DNA of 64,000 bases from Malachius bipustulatus (Eukaryota; Arthropoda; Insecta; Coleoptera; Melyridae). Below, in pieces: positions 37,441-47,358 of the stretch. Every line of letters starts with the position of its first letter. The stretch's first letter is position 1. Both the position numbers and the translations under genes were made by a program. The stretch lies in NCBI GenBank assembly GCA_910589415.1, contig OU342630.1, forward strand, positions 70,614,186 to 70,678,185, written 5' to 3'. The notes beneath the pieces are model-generated. The model was given only the letters and a program-made list of their open reading frames with translations. It searched no databases and was not told the DNA's origin.

Positions 37441-40315
37441 TGTATATTGGATTTTTTGTTGTTTCAATATTATACGTGCATCTGAAACATTATGCTCTGG
37501 TTTTGGGCAATTTTGGCAAAAGTAATTTGAGACATTTTCAATGATCATAATTATGTCATCATCAGAGATTCAGTTTACAATTTTTGTGCAGCCCTGATGC
37601 GAAAATATTGAATTTTCTCTATGACTTTTGAATAAAACTTGTAGAACTCGTCTCGTTTTGTTTGGCAGCTTTCACACTCATGTTTTAATAAATAACCAAC
37701 CACTTTCCACACTTGCATCATATATCTGTTGCTATTAAGTTTATTAGACAATTAAATCAGATATTTTTATTTATCATTATTGTTAAAATCTAATTTAAAA
37801 TTGTGACTAATCACATCAATTACTCAACACTTGTAGCTACTATTATATTATATCGTATATTTATATATATTGTCTCTTATACATAATATAAACCTGCCTA
37901 TTGCTTACAAACTAAAAAAAAATCTAGTTCTGGTGGGGTAAATCTGTTTAGCATAAATGCAGGTAGGTACGTATTGATTTTCCACAACCCCATCGTAGCC
38001 CCTGCTTGAAATGTACACCCCTTAATAAGTAGGTCAATTATACACGTCATGGACTACTCGAAAGGTAACACTGTGTTTCACAGCCACCACACGTCATCGT
38101 ATTACGTGACCATAAAAAGGGGAATTTTTACAAATTAACATAAAACTAAAAGACAATATAAATTTAGTCATAGGTACATTTTTTTACTTTTTCATTTTTT
38201 TATTCCCTTTAGCACCTTGACTCTTCATTTTAGAATCTTCATCTATATCATGTTTGTATTATTTGTATAATTTTTTTTTTTTTTTGTATTTGTGTTTCGT
38301 TTGCATTGTACTGTTTTGCAATATTTTTTATTCTTCATACTACTTGACACGTCTTTTAATTCAATTCCAAACTATTAGGTACGAAAAAATTGACTTCGCA
38401 ATATCAATATTCATAACCTTTTATAACGGAATTATTGGAATTAATATACCTAATTAATAATACAATAATGTTAACAATGATGTCAATATCACTAGCAGTA
38501 TTAATTAAAAGTTATGAGAAATTTTACTGGATTAATCTCGGGATTAATTTAATTAATCAAAAGATCATTGCAAACTTAGATTCATAAGTAATTAACTAGC
38601 ACCAGCACCAGCACCACTAATAAGTAATTACTTATAATCTATAAAACTGCATTTCCGTTTCGTTAGTGTCGGTTAAATAATTATTGCTCAACTGATTTTG
38701 TAATTTTGCGACCTCAATTAACATTATCAGTAACTTGGGGAAGATTTAACGAATTGCTCGTTATGCTATCTAGTATCAATATTAATATTTTTAGTGTGTT
38801 ATTGACCAGCTAGAGCGTACATACACAATAATAATAATTAATAAATAACGTTATTTAACCGAGCGTAAAACCGGCGGCCTACAAACTTTGATGCCGGTGA
38901 TCAGCTAATTGAATTACTCACAGTTGTAAACACTGAAAATACAATGCAAATAGCTTTAGTATACTCTCTGACTCTGAAGGTATCAAGCACAATAAATAAG
39001 TTAATCCGTTGTTCATATATTTAAAAAACCTTGAAGTTATAGCTAACTTTATATGGCACTCACATACATATAATAAAAAGTTAAATGGTGAATTTATTTC
39101 AAAAGTATTTCTGACTCGAAAATGATTTTATTGTAATTTGTAATTTGTAACAATTTGATGGCCTAGTTTAGTTTAAAGCAATAAACTAGGAAATTAAATT
39201 TTCTGCCATAATATTTTTAATGTCTCTATAGGTACCTATTGCTTGGATCTTTAAATAGGTACAGGATGGTCTAATTCTAATACCTCGTAACTGTATGAAT
39301 CAATATTTTACAGGAGAGAGCTTTTTTATTTTTAGTTTTAAAGGGCTAAATATGATTCAGGAGATTACAAAGCTTTTTTTGTAGCCAATTTCCCAAGCCA
39401 ATACGGTGTATTTCAACTCATGACCATGACAGAGTAAACGTACAACCGAATGGCGCGAAAAAGTAAAATTTGGATTTTCGTGGCATAAAGGTGAGTGGAA
39501 CATGATTAGCGATATTAGCATGAACCTTTAGTTTTTCGGCAGCTTTTTTTCCCGAAATCAAAAATAAAAACCAAAAAATAAAAACAACCACTCCATCAAA
39601 TTGTCATTGGTCTAGTACCGTACGACTACGTATACTGGGTAGGGGTAGGGTAGGGTAGGCACAGGTATGATGAAGACGAAGAAATTTCTCGAAAACTTCT
39701 TCAATCGGAACATTATGGAATACATAGCGTAGAGCCATCTAACGGTCGATAGTGTTACCGCGTATTATTACTATAATTACCACTTTCCAGAGTGTTTTTT
39801 ATACACTTTAATACACCAAATTTTGAAAAATGGGGAAATTTAGGTATTATGGTCATTGTATTAAATTCGGAAATTAAGACAAAACTTGCAATAGGGCCAC
39901 CATCGGGACCTCTGAGGGTCTAGCAGGGGCTTAAGAGAAAAATCTAATATCGAAAGATCTTCATAAGATAAAAATGTTGAAACACGTCACAAGTCAGACA
40001 GCCACAGAGGGGAGAGAGCTTCCCGTAAACTTGACAGTAATGCCAAAGCCGAGAGGTATACTTTTGTAGCTACTATCCCATAATTATTCAGGGACAGTAA
40101 TTGTTTGGAAGAGTTGCAGGTTGGTAATTCTCTATTATTAAAAAAAAAACAATCAATCCCATACAAGGCGGCTTTAAATTCTAACTTATGGCAATAATCG
40201 ACAAAACATATACACTTTAGGATCACCCAAGTGCATTCTCCCAAGTGCGCCCAACTCTCTTCTTACCAGCTCTGATTGATAAAATTATTGAGTCATAATA
40301 TATTTCAAATAGAAT
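37441..40315. other. Non-coding stretch, nothing recognised
   Basis: AT-rich. Small features are an ACCAGC triplet repeat near 38600, a GGGTAG run near 39645, and a minus open frame at 39987-40244 without domains. Confidence 0.35.
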
Positions 40316-40360
40316 AATAATATATATATAATATTATATATTATATAAAATAATATATAT
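40316..40360. repeat. TA-rich microsatellite
   Basis: Short TA and ATT repeats directly abut the truncated 5' end of the Penelope-like element. Confidence 0.7.
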
Positions 40361-41097
40361 AAACAAATAGAAGGAGTAGCAATGGGAAGTCCCATATCAA
40401 GTGTCATCGCCCAAATAGTCATTGAACACTTAGAAGATAAAATAATAACAAAACTAAAAAATAAAATAGGTTTCTATAAAAGATACGTAGACGACTGCAT
40501 ACTAACAATTTTACCAAAAAACAAAGAATTAATAATAGACACCTTCAACTCTTTTCACCCTAAACTCCAATTCACAATAGAACTAGAAAAAGACAATCAA
40601 ATCAATTTTCTAGACATGACATTAATAAGACAACAAAACAAAATACTAACCAAATGGTACACCAAAGAAACATCATCGTGTAGATATCTAAATTTCCAGT
40701 CAGAACACCACATAACACAAAAAAAAATCCGTCATCATTGCACTAATAGACAGAGCAATAAAATTAACAAGTCCAATATACAGACCAGACATCATCAACA
40801 AAGCAAAAACAATACTTATAAACAATAACTACCCATCACATCTAATAAACAAACTAACCAAGAAAAGAATTCACAGCTACTATAATAAACAAACTAACAC
40901 CACACACAACACAAACAATAACACACAACTAACCCAAAAAAGCTACATATCTATGCCATACATACCTCAATTATCAGAAAAAATAGAAAAAATCTTCAAA
41001 GAAACAAATATCAAAATTGCCCATAAAAGCTTAAACCAAATCCAAAACTTACACACAAAATTAAAAAGCAATATTCCTTTACAAAAAAAGACCCATA
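40349..41097 (+). pseudogene. Penelope-like reverse transcriptase fragment
   Basis: The frame starts after TAA (40346-40348) at NNIYKQIEGVAMGSPIS, the Penelope RT block around the substrate-binding region. It then has YKRYVDDC with the catalytic YVDD, and INFLDMTL. An extra A in the run at 40719-40727 shifts the frame. Beyond it the second frame continues the family pattern (KSVIIALIDRAIKLTSPIYR, then MPYIPQLSEKIEKIF) without stops to the insertion at 41097. RT motifs 1 to 3 are absent, so it cannot be active. The A-rich codon use differs from nearby LINEs. Confidence 0.88.
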
Positions 41098-41650
41098 CAG
41101 GGTGTTCTACAAGCTCTATGACAAACTTTGACAGATGGTAGGTTGCTTGATTTTAAACATATTTTTTTTAATAAACATGGGCCCGATTCGTTTTTGTTTA
41201 GAAGTTACAAGCATTTAAAAAATCGTAATTTTTCAAGTTCAAGGCCCTGTAAAAGGAAAACGGTTCAAGATAGAGAAAAACGGCTTACATGTCCCTATTT
41301 TAACTTTTTATGGACTATCCTATGGTATAGAAACATTTGTACTTTCTTTGATTTTTTTAAATGTGGAGAAATCTCAGATTTTTTCAAATTTTTTATCACC
41401 CTGTATAAACATTTCATCTACATCATTGGATAGTACATGAAAAGTTAAAATAGGGACATGTAAGCCGTTTTTCTCTATCTTGAACCGTTTTCCTTTTACA
41501 GGGCCTTGAACTTGAAAAATTACGATTTTTTAAATGCTTGTAACTTCTAAACAAAAACGAATCGGACCCATGTTTATTAAAAAAAATATGTTTAAAATCA
41601 AGCAACCTACCATCTGTCAAAGTTTGTCATAGAGCTTGTAGAACACCCTG
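41098..41650. mobile_element. TA-flanked palindromic element inside the Penelope-like element
   Basis: Begins CAGGGTGTTCTACAAGCTC and ends with its inverse. Arms of about 220 bases are nearly identical, including ACATGTCCCTATTTTAAC. TA at 41096-41097 and 41651-41652. The open frames at 41128-41433 and 41423-41620 are the two arms read outward and are not genes. Confidence 0.92.
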
Positions 41651-41652
41651 TA

Positions 41653-41990
41653 TAGTATACAAAATCCCATGTAACAACTGTGAAGGAAAATACATAGGAC
41701 AAACACTACAACACCTACAACAAAGAATTAACTGTCACAAATACTCAAAAAATGCAATCACCGCACTAAATAGACACAAATATGACACAGGACACGAATT
41801 TAAATACAACAACACAGAAATCATAGACACAGAACGCAACACGTACAAAAGAACTATCCTTGAAATGATCCACATACAGAATGAAAAAAATAGTATTAAT
41901 GATAGAACAGAAATCAAAAACCTTTCCCAAATATATCAAACCATAATATCAAAACAACCCTCTTCCAGACACACACAAATACAACAATAA
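41653..41990 (+). pseudogene. Penelope-like GIY-YIG endonuclease domain
   Basis: The frame reads VYKIPCNNCEGKYIGQT, then LQHLQQR, NRHKYDTGHEF and KRTILEMIHI, and stops at TAA (41988-41990). This has the layout of the Penelope GIY-YIG domain: the Y..YIG core, the conserved Arg, the His pair and the Glu of the ILE motif, with the CxxC pair typical of the family. If the palindrome and one TA copy are removed, this frame joins in phase with the RT-side frame. The domain itself looks intact, but its element is broken. Confidence 0.88.
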
Positions 41991-42311
41991 ATATTATTTA
42001 TTAAAAATAAAAAAAATAATAATAAAAAACAATAAAAGTTAACCTGAAGTTTACTCCCAACGATTCATAAAATAACACCACTTCCCAAACAATATCATTC
42101 ACAGTTATTTTAAACAATATACACATACAAACACCAACTCAACAAAACAAAAAAAAAAAAAAAAACAATAATAGTAAAAGAACAATTATTTAAAATAAAC
42201 ATTGTTTCAAACGATATGCCATTTTTAGATTTTGACTTGTAAATGTCATACTTTTATATTTTCATTTTACTAAAATAATTTTTATTGTATCTATTTTATT
42301 AATTAAATATG

Positions 42312-42345
42312 TGATCAAGGGATTAATCAATCCCGAAACGTCAAC
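42312..42345 (+). ncRNA. Degenerate hammerhead-like hairpin in Penelope 3' region
   Basis: A perfect stem GGGATT / AATCCC is followed by GAAACGTC and preceded by GTGATCA where a hammerhead has CTGATGA. Penelope-like elements are known to carry hammerhead ribozymes. Here two core bases differ and no stem III is visible, so it is probably inactive. Confidence 0.3.
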
Positions 42346-42845
42346 TATTTATTAATAACTACAAGAGTAAGTCTGAGAACCTAAAAACCAATACAAGAAT
42401 AATAATATAATTCATAATATATTTCTACATAAAATAAACTAGTTTAAAATAATTAATTGAGAATTTTTTGAGATGGCCTAATCGATTTGTAGGTACAAGC
42501 CATGCAACTATAAGTCTGTTTCCTGGATCAGTAACCAGAGGGAGACAATACTTGAAAAAAAATGTATCTGGAGTAAAATTGTGGAGATGAACCGATCTCC
42601 AGTTTATGACTCGCTCCCAAAATGGGGCGGACTTTATTCGATTACTTTATTGAAGAGCCTGATTAATAGTTGAATTCACCTTAATCGCACAAATGGATTT
42701 AAGAGTTCTAGTAAGTTTTTATTGTGGATGGACTTTTATATTATTTATTCTTGAACCACTTAGATTGTATAATATTTGAGAATTCTTTTACAGAACGAAT
42801 AACGAATTAGAGAACTTTTCACACAGTATGTGAGGTGAAACTAAA

Positions 42846-42892
42846 GACATGGACGGTAACGTTTCGTCCTTATTTGAACTCATCAGCATGAC
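42846..42892 (-). ncRNA. Hammerhead ribozyme (complete motif)
   Basis: Read on the minus strand in order: GTCATG (stem I 5'), CTGATGA core, stem II GTTC/GGAC with loop AAATAA, GAAA core, stem III ACG/CGT with loop TTAC, cleavage-site C (GTC, 42852), then CATGTC (stem I 3'). Stem I pairs CATG with CATG plus an outer G-C pair across one T-T mismatch. All bases of the conserved core are present. The very short stem III is the form described for Penelope-like elements and retrozymes. Cleavage is predicted between 42852 and 42851. It is probably the remnant of a second retroelement on the minus strand. Confidence 0.8.
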
Positions 42893-43510
42893 AGGTCATA
42901 CTATGCGAAGTTTGGAGCTAATATTTAGTCTTAACTGGTGTTCGATGACTGTAGTGATCTATAATTTTAATGATTAGTAGGCAACCAGAGAAAAAATTCG
43001 TGAAATGAGATTTCTTTGCATCTTGACTCAACAATACATATGTGTATATCGAAATTTATTGAATTAGTCTGTTAATATTAAAGCAGGTTTTGAGTTTCTA
43101 GACTTGGTCTGTGTTTTGTGTCATAGAAACATTGCTTCCCAACAAACACACTTGTGATTTCAACATACCAGCGATGTACTGTTTGAATTACATTGCGATA
43201 TATCTTAATGATACAACATAGATGGAAGTGGGACAATAGGGTTTCAAGCCATATGTATCGAAGACGTTGCAGGGACATTGATATTTTATATAACCTCAAC
43301 AAAACTTTCTAATCTCCTTGATGTACCCTTGATGTTGAGTGATTGTAATTTCTGAACATCACATCTACCTCCCATCTAGGAAGCAAAATCACATCACAAA
43401 GTTTTAAATATAAGTTATGTATCAGAACTTATATTCCTGCAATAACTTAGCGGCGACTTTTTGGCTACATCTACATAACAATTATATTATATAACCTAGC
43501 CAATAATAAT
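42893..43510. other. Non-coding stretch, nothing recognised
   Basis: The minus frame at 43078-43302 has no recognisable domain or splice context. Confidence 0.3.
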
Positions 43511-43720
43511 ACATGAAAAAAGTGCCCACGTTTGTAGTGTTTGTGAGTGTCGCGTTTTGGAGCTGGCGACTCGCGCACGCGCTTGCTCTGGTGGTGGTGT
43601 TGTGTTGTGTTTTGGTCCGGTTGGCGTCGTTATGGCGTTGGTGTTTGGTGAATGGCGTGGCGTGCGTTCCGCGTCGTTTATGTGTGAATGTGAGGAAATT
43701 AAAAAATTGAATCATCACAA
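43511..43720. promoter_or_regulatory. CpG-rich segment, possible promoter/5' exon of gene B
   Basis: A sharp GC- and CpG-rich island in AT-rich DNA, open on both strands. It lies about 90 bases before a candidate start codon and a strong splice donor on the plus strand. The promoter role is inferred; no TATA or initiator element is clear. Confidence 0.3.
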
Positions 43721-43804
43721 ACGGCGTCCATTGAAATTAATAATAACTCTCTCACGGTTACAGTTAATTTCATATTTTAAAGATGTTTATGTCAAAGGTT
43801 AACG

Positions 43805-43832
43805 ATGAGTTTAGCATACCTGCCAATGAGAG
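43805..43832 (+). CDS. Putative first coding exon of small gene B
   Basis: ATG at 43805 opens MSLAYLPMR and the exon ends at a near-consensus donor, GAGAG|GTAAGT (GT at 43833-43834), in phase 1. An in-frame TAA lies upstream, so this ATG is the likely start. Another ATG in a different frame (43788) is also close. The exon is short, so evidence rests on the donor and on the frame match to 44704. Confidence 0.33.
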
Positions 43833-43898
43833 GTAAGTTTACTTTATAGTCGTCAAGCATATACCATATACCTATTACCTATACGACCTATACATCGG

Positions 43899-44050
43899 TA
43901 CGGAAATTGTATACAGTAACTGACATTTCCAAAAAAGTAATTTTAGAGAAGCGGCAAGCAGAAACTTTCGTTGCGAGAAAAATTTTCCGCTTGCCGCTTC
44001 TCCGAAATTGCTTTTTTAGTACTGTCAGTTACTGTACATAATTTCCATAC
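43899..44050. repeat. Long near-perfect hairpin in putative gene B intron
   Basis: Arms of about 60 bases: GAGAAGCGGCAAGC / GCTTGCCGCTTCTC and ACAGTAACTGACA / TGTCAGTTACTGT. The loop contains CTTTCGTTGCGAG. One of the hairpin set. Confidence 0.75.
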
Positions 44051-44703
44051 TAATGTATAGTATAGTCTAATGTAGAGGCCATTATCGTAATAAAATTAGA
44101 ATCTCTTTAAAATTTCAATTTCATCTTGGTTAGGATTGATTTTAACAATAGTAGTTTGAAGCGACTTTTAACATTGTTATGAGACCGGCCCTATGATATT
44201 TATTTGGTTAGAAAGAAATTTCCATGCTGTTACATTAGGCTTTAAGGGGTTGAAGGAATATTATAGAGGTTAGTCTTTGAGGATTGTGTTACATCGCAGA
44301 TATATATATTTTACAAACCACTAATACATTTGGACTTAAGAAACAACTTAAAAATTTGCAACAGACTCCCTGTTTTGTTATTAAAAGGTATTTTTCTGTT
44401 TGATGATCTATTACAAGGGATAAGCACTTGATAAGTTATTATTTATCTTGCAAATTCTCCAAAATGACCAGCTCAGATTAGGTCAAGTAAATTGCGATGT
44501 CATTATTACTATTTTGCATCGTATTATAAGACTATTTCTTATTTCATTGAGCATATTGCTAGTCTTTTTTTTATTAAACGCCTGTTAATTTTCCTTTAGA
44601 TAAAGACTTCCAAGTGTTTATTTCGAGGTTTATTTGTAACCCTATAAAGGGAGATGTTTTCTTCATAGAATAATATTTACCTATTTAATTTTACATTTTG
44701 TAG

Positions 44704-44768
44704 ATACAATACTCTCAATCTACCATAATCTGAGCGAAAAGGAATTCGAAGCGTTCTGTGAGGACTGA
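44704..44768 (+). CDS. Putative second coding exon of gene B, frame cut by a 7-bp duplication
   Basis: The acceptor is ACATTTTGTAG (AG at 44702-44703). Joined to the first exon in phase 1, the frame reads DTILSIYHNLSEKEFEAFCE D and stops at TGA (44766-44768), about 30 residues in all. GAGGACT is tandemly repeated at 44760-44773. Past the duplication another frame continues with a charged, coding-looking stretch (WFRHAKQREDREKKILSRQI) to TAA at 44866-44868, so the duplication probably truncates a protein of about 60 residues. AATAAA lies at 45118-45123. I do not recognise the protein. It may be a pseudogene, a damaged allele or chance. Confidence 0.33.
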
Positions 44769-44839
44769 GGACTGGTTCAGACATGCCAAACAAAGGGAAG
44801 ACAGAGAGAAAAAAATACTGAGCAGACAAATCCTTAAAA

Positions 44840-45060
44840 AATGCACTTTTAAATATCTCATCATATAAAAAAAAATATTATTACAAGAGAATTATGTATT
44901 TCTGTTTATAAGAGGATTATGTTTTTGTTTTGTTTTTTATAACATCTATTATTTGTTTTTTTTTTACAAGAGGATTGTATTTGTTTTTTTATATAAGATA
45001 TTTATGCATTTATTTATTTTTTTATAAGATAATTAGATATTTATTTTTTATAAGACTAAT
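44840..45060. repeat. Degenerate AT-rich tandem repeat
   Basis: Repeated TTACAAGAG(G/A)ATTATGT and TTTTTATAAGA words in the presumed 3' UTR of gene B. Confidence 0.4.
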
Positions 45061-45308
45061 ATATTTTTTTATAGTTTATTAACAATGTTTGTTATTTAAT
45101 TTAATGTGCCTTAATTTAATAAAATGTGATTTTTTCATTCCGTTCTTTCATTGATTTGTATACCTATCTATGAAATTGATATCTTTTTTTTAAACTTGGT
45201 TTAATATCAATTTTTTTTAATATTGTTAAGAGACCTATATCCCACAAATAAGGGCTAAAATTAATTCAGTGATACGTGGCAGGTATAGGTATCGCAAAGA
45301 TATTCAGA

Positions 45309-45506
45309 GCTATGATGTATCAATTTTATGTAATTTTTACACATTATGTAATCTCTAAATTATACTAGGTACTTTAATAACGAACATGTCAAAACTACAT
45401 TGTTGTTTTGTAAAAAACACTAACTTTTATGACATTTCGTTTATAAAACAGTATAATTTTGTGATTAGATAATGTGTATAAATTACATAAATTGATACAT
45501 CATAGC
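45309..45506. mobile_element. 198-bp palindromic element
   Basis: GCTATGATGTATCAATTTTA at the left is inverted at the right end (TAAATTGATACATCATAGC). Pairing continues through TGTAATTTTTACACATTATG for about 60 bases. No coding capacity. Confidence 0.75.
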
Positions 45507-46142
45507 CCCGATTATTTACTATAAAATGTGAAATCCATGCAATATAAATTTTGCATCACTGGTATGAAACTTTCAATATACTGTGAATGACCATGTGATA
45601 TATATCTAATATTGACTGTATATAATGGAAATGTCAAAATAAATATACTATATTCATCACTGTTACCTATCTGTGACATCTCTACAAGACTACATTGAAC
45701 ATACATAGAACATAATCTCGTAATATACTACCAACATCCTTTGGTAACGTAACAGGTATATAATATAAATGTGCGCATCGAGTGGGACATTGTGAGTCAC
45801 TGGCAATTTACATTGACGTTACATAGTATATTCCAGAGATCAAGTTGGTCGCAAGGGTATATAATTATTTTATTGCGGTTATGTAACTGTGTTTGCTGGG
45901 TGTATTCGGTACGGTGAAAGCATTTATTTATTGATGTATTTTTTATTTTCCTTGACCAGTCAAAGGTTTAATTTTCGCGATAGAATACTCGGGACGGTAT
46001 TGTGCTACCAGCCTCCCATTAGATTTATAGATTTCTTATGAAATTCAAGAAATTTTTATAGGTAGGAAAGGAGTTTGTGAATTCAATGATCTATAATTGA
46101 CTGGCAACGTTTCGTCTGGATAGATGGTGCAAAAAAAACCTT

Positions 46143-46151
46143 GATTGAGCA
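46143..46151 (+). repeat. 9-bp target-site duplication, left
   Basis: GATTGAGCA, repeated exactly at 47350-47358 on the other side of the foldback element. Confidence 0.88.
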
Positions 46152-47349
46152 ACCCAAGTCAAGTTAGCCACACTTCGGCCAGCCACGCTTTCGGCCAGGA
46201 AGAGGGACTTTTCCCTCTCTTTTTTTATTATTTTCAGCAATTTTTTTGTTTCGCTTTTAACGGCTTGGATGGAAAAGAAATGTTTTGTTTTTGTTGATAA
46301 TAATGTCATTATGAAATTTCATCAAATAAAAAATTATCTTAAATATAGAAGTACGTAACAATTAGAACTCCCGTCCAGCCACGCGTTCGGCCACGGACAT
46401 TTTGGGCAAGGTTTGGAGCAAAAAAGTATTTAGCGCGCTTTTTTTTTCAAGTTTTTGGAAAAAAACTGTTTTTTCCATTGACTTTTTTGACAATAATTGA
46501 AGAGCTAAGTCGATGACGAGGAGTTTTTTACAAAATATTGAGCATAGCGTTTGGCAAAATATTTTTTTATAGATTTTTTCGAAAATTAAAGAAAAAAATC
46601 CACCGAGAGGAGTTTCTCATAATCCTGGACAATGTTTTGGAAAAAAACAGTTTTTTTCGTTGACTTTTTTCGACAATTGAAGGCTCAAATCGTTCACGAG
46701 GGTTTTCTTTCCAAAATCTCGGGAATCCGTTTGGTAAAAATATTTTTATTGATTTTATTCGAAAATTAAAAGCTAAAATCCACTGCGAAGGTTTTCCCAA
46801 AATCTCGGACAAAGTTTTGGGAAAAAACAGGTTTTTTCGTTTACTTTTTTTGACAATTAAAGGCCTAAATTTTTCACCAGCTTTTTCTTTTCCGAAACCT
46901 CGAGCAAATTATTTTTTTCATTGATTTTTTCGAAAATTAAAAGCTAAAATCGACCACGAGGGTTTTCCCAAAATCCTGGACAAAGTTTTGGGCAAAAACA
47001 GTTTTTTTCATTGACTTTTTTTGGAAATTAATAACCTAAATGGAGCACGAGGGCTTTTTTTCAAAAACCTTAGCAAAACGTTTGGTAAAATATTTTTTTC
47101 ATTGATTTTTTCGAATTATTTTCTAGTTCTAATAATAATTACATATTACGTATTTTTATATTTAAGATAATTTTTTTTTTGGTGAAATTTAATAATGACA
47201 TTATTATCAACAAAAGCAAACCATTTATTTTCCATTCAAGCCGTAAAAAACGAAACAAAAAATCCCTGGAAATAATAAAAAGAGAGAGAAAAGTCTCTCT
47301 CCCTGGCCGAAAGTGTGGCTGGCCGAAGTGTTGCTAACTTGACTTGGGT
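46152..47349. mobile_element. Foldback element, about 230-bp inverted arms, 9-bp target duplication
   Basis: Starts ACCCAAGTCAAGTTAGC and ends with its exact inverse. The arms stay similar for about 230 bases (CACTTCGGCCAGCCAC; ATAATAATGTCATTA; ATTATCTTAAATATA). Between them lie degenerate tandem repeats. A 9-bp direct duplication (GATTGAGCA) flanks it, as for Mutator-like and Drosophila FB-type elements. No transposase, so non-autonomous. The frames at 46091-46309 and 46567-46812 are arm and satellite sequence. Confidence 0.88.
46430..47115. repeat. Internal satellite of the foldback element, period about 175
   Basis: GTTTTGG(G/A)(A/C)AAAAACAG recurs near 46633, 46813 and 46986. Each unit is a dimer of related halves of about 88 bases (TTTTTTCGAAAATTAAAAGC and TTTTTTCGACAATTGAAGGC types). 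Confidence 0.7.
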
Positions 47350-47358
47350 GATTGAGCA
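47350..47358 (+). repeat. 9-bp target-site duplication, right
   Basis: GATTGAGCA, exact copy of 46143-46151. Confidence 0.88.

Larger units (their letters stand above)
40349..42450 (+). mobile_element. Penelope-like retroelement, 5'-truncated and interrupted
   Basis: Holds reverse transcriptase and GIY-YIG endonuclease remnants in the usual Penelope order, followed by an A-rich 3' region. It is broken by a single-base frameshift at the nine-A run 40719-40727, by a palindromic insertion at 41098-41650 and by loss of the N-terminal half. The outer limits are approximate. Confidence 0.85.

Noticed and set aside
41128..41620. Near-identical open frames on opposite strands (MTDGRLLDFKHIFFNKHG)
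   Set aside because: They are arms of the palindromic insertion in the Penelope-like element.
46098..46125. Minus-strand GACGAAACGTTGCCAGTC resembles the 3' half of the hammerhead at 42846
   Set aside because: No CTGATGA core or stem II precedes it; perhaps a relic but not supportable as a ribozyme.
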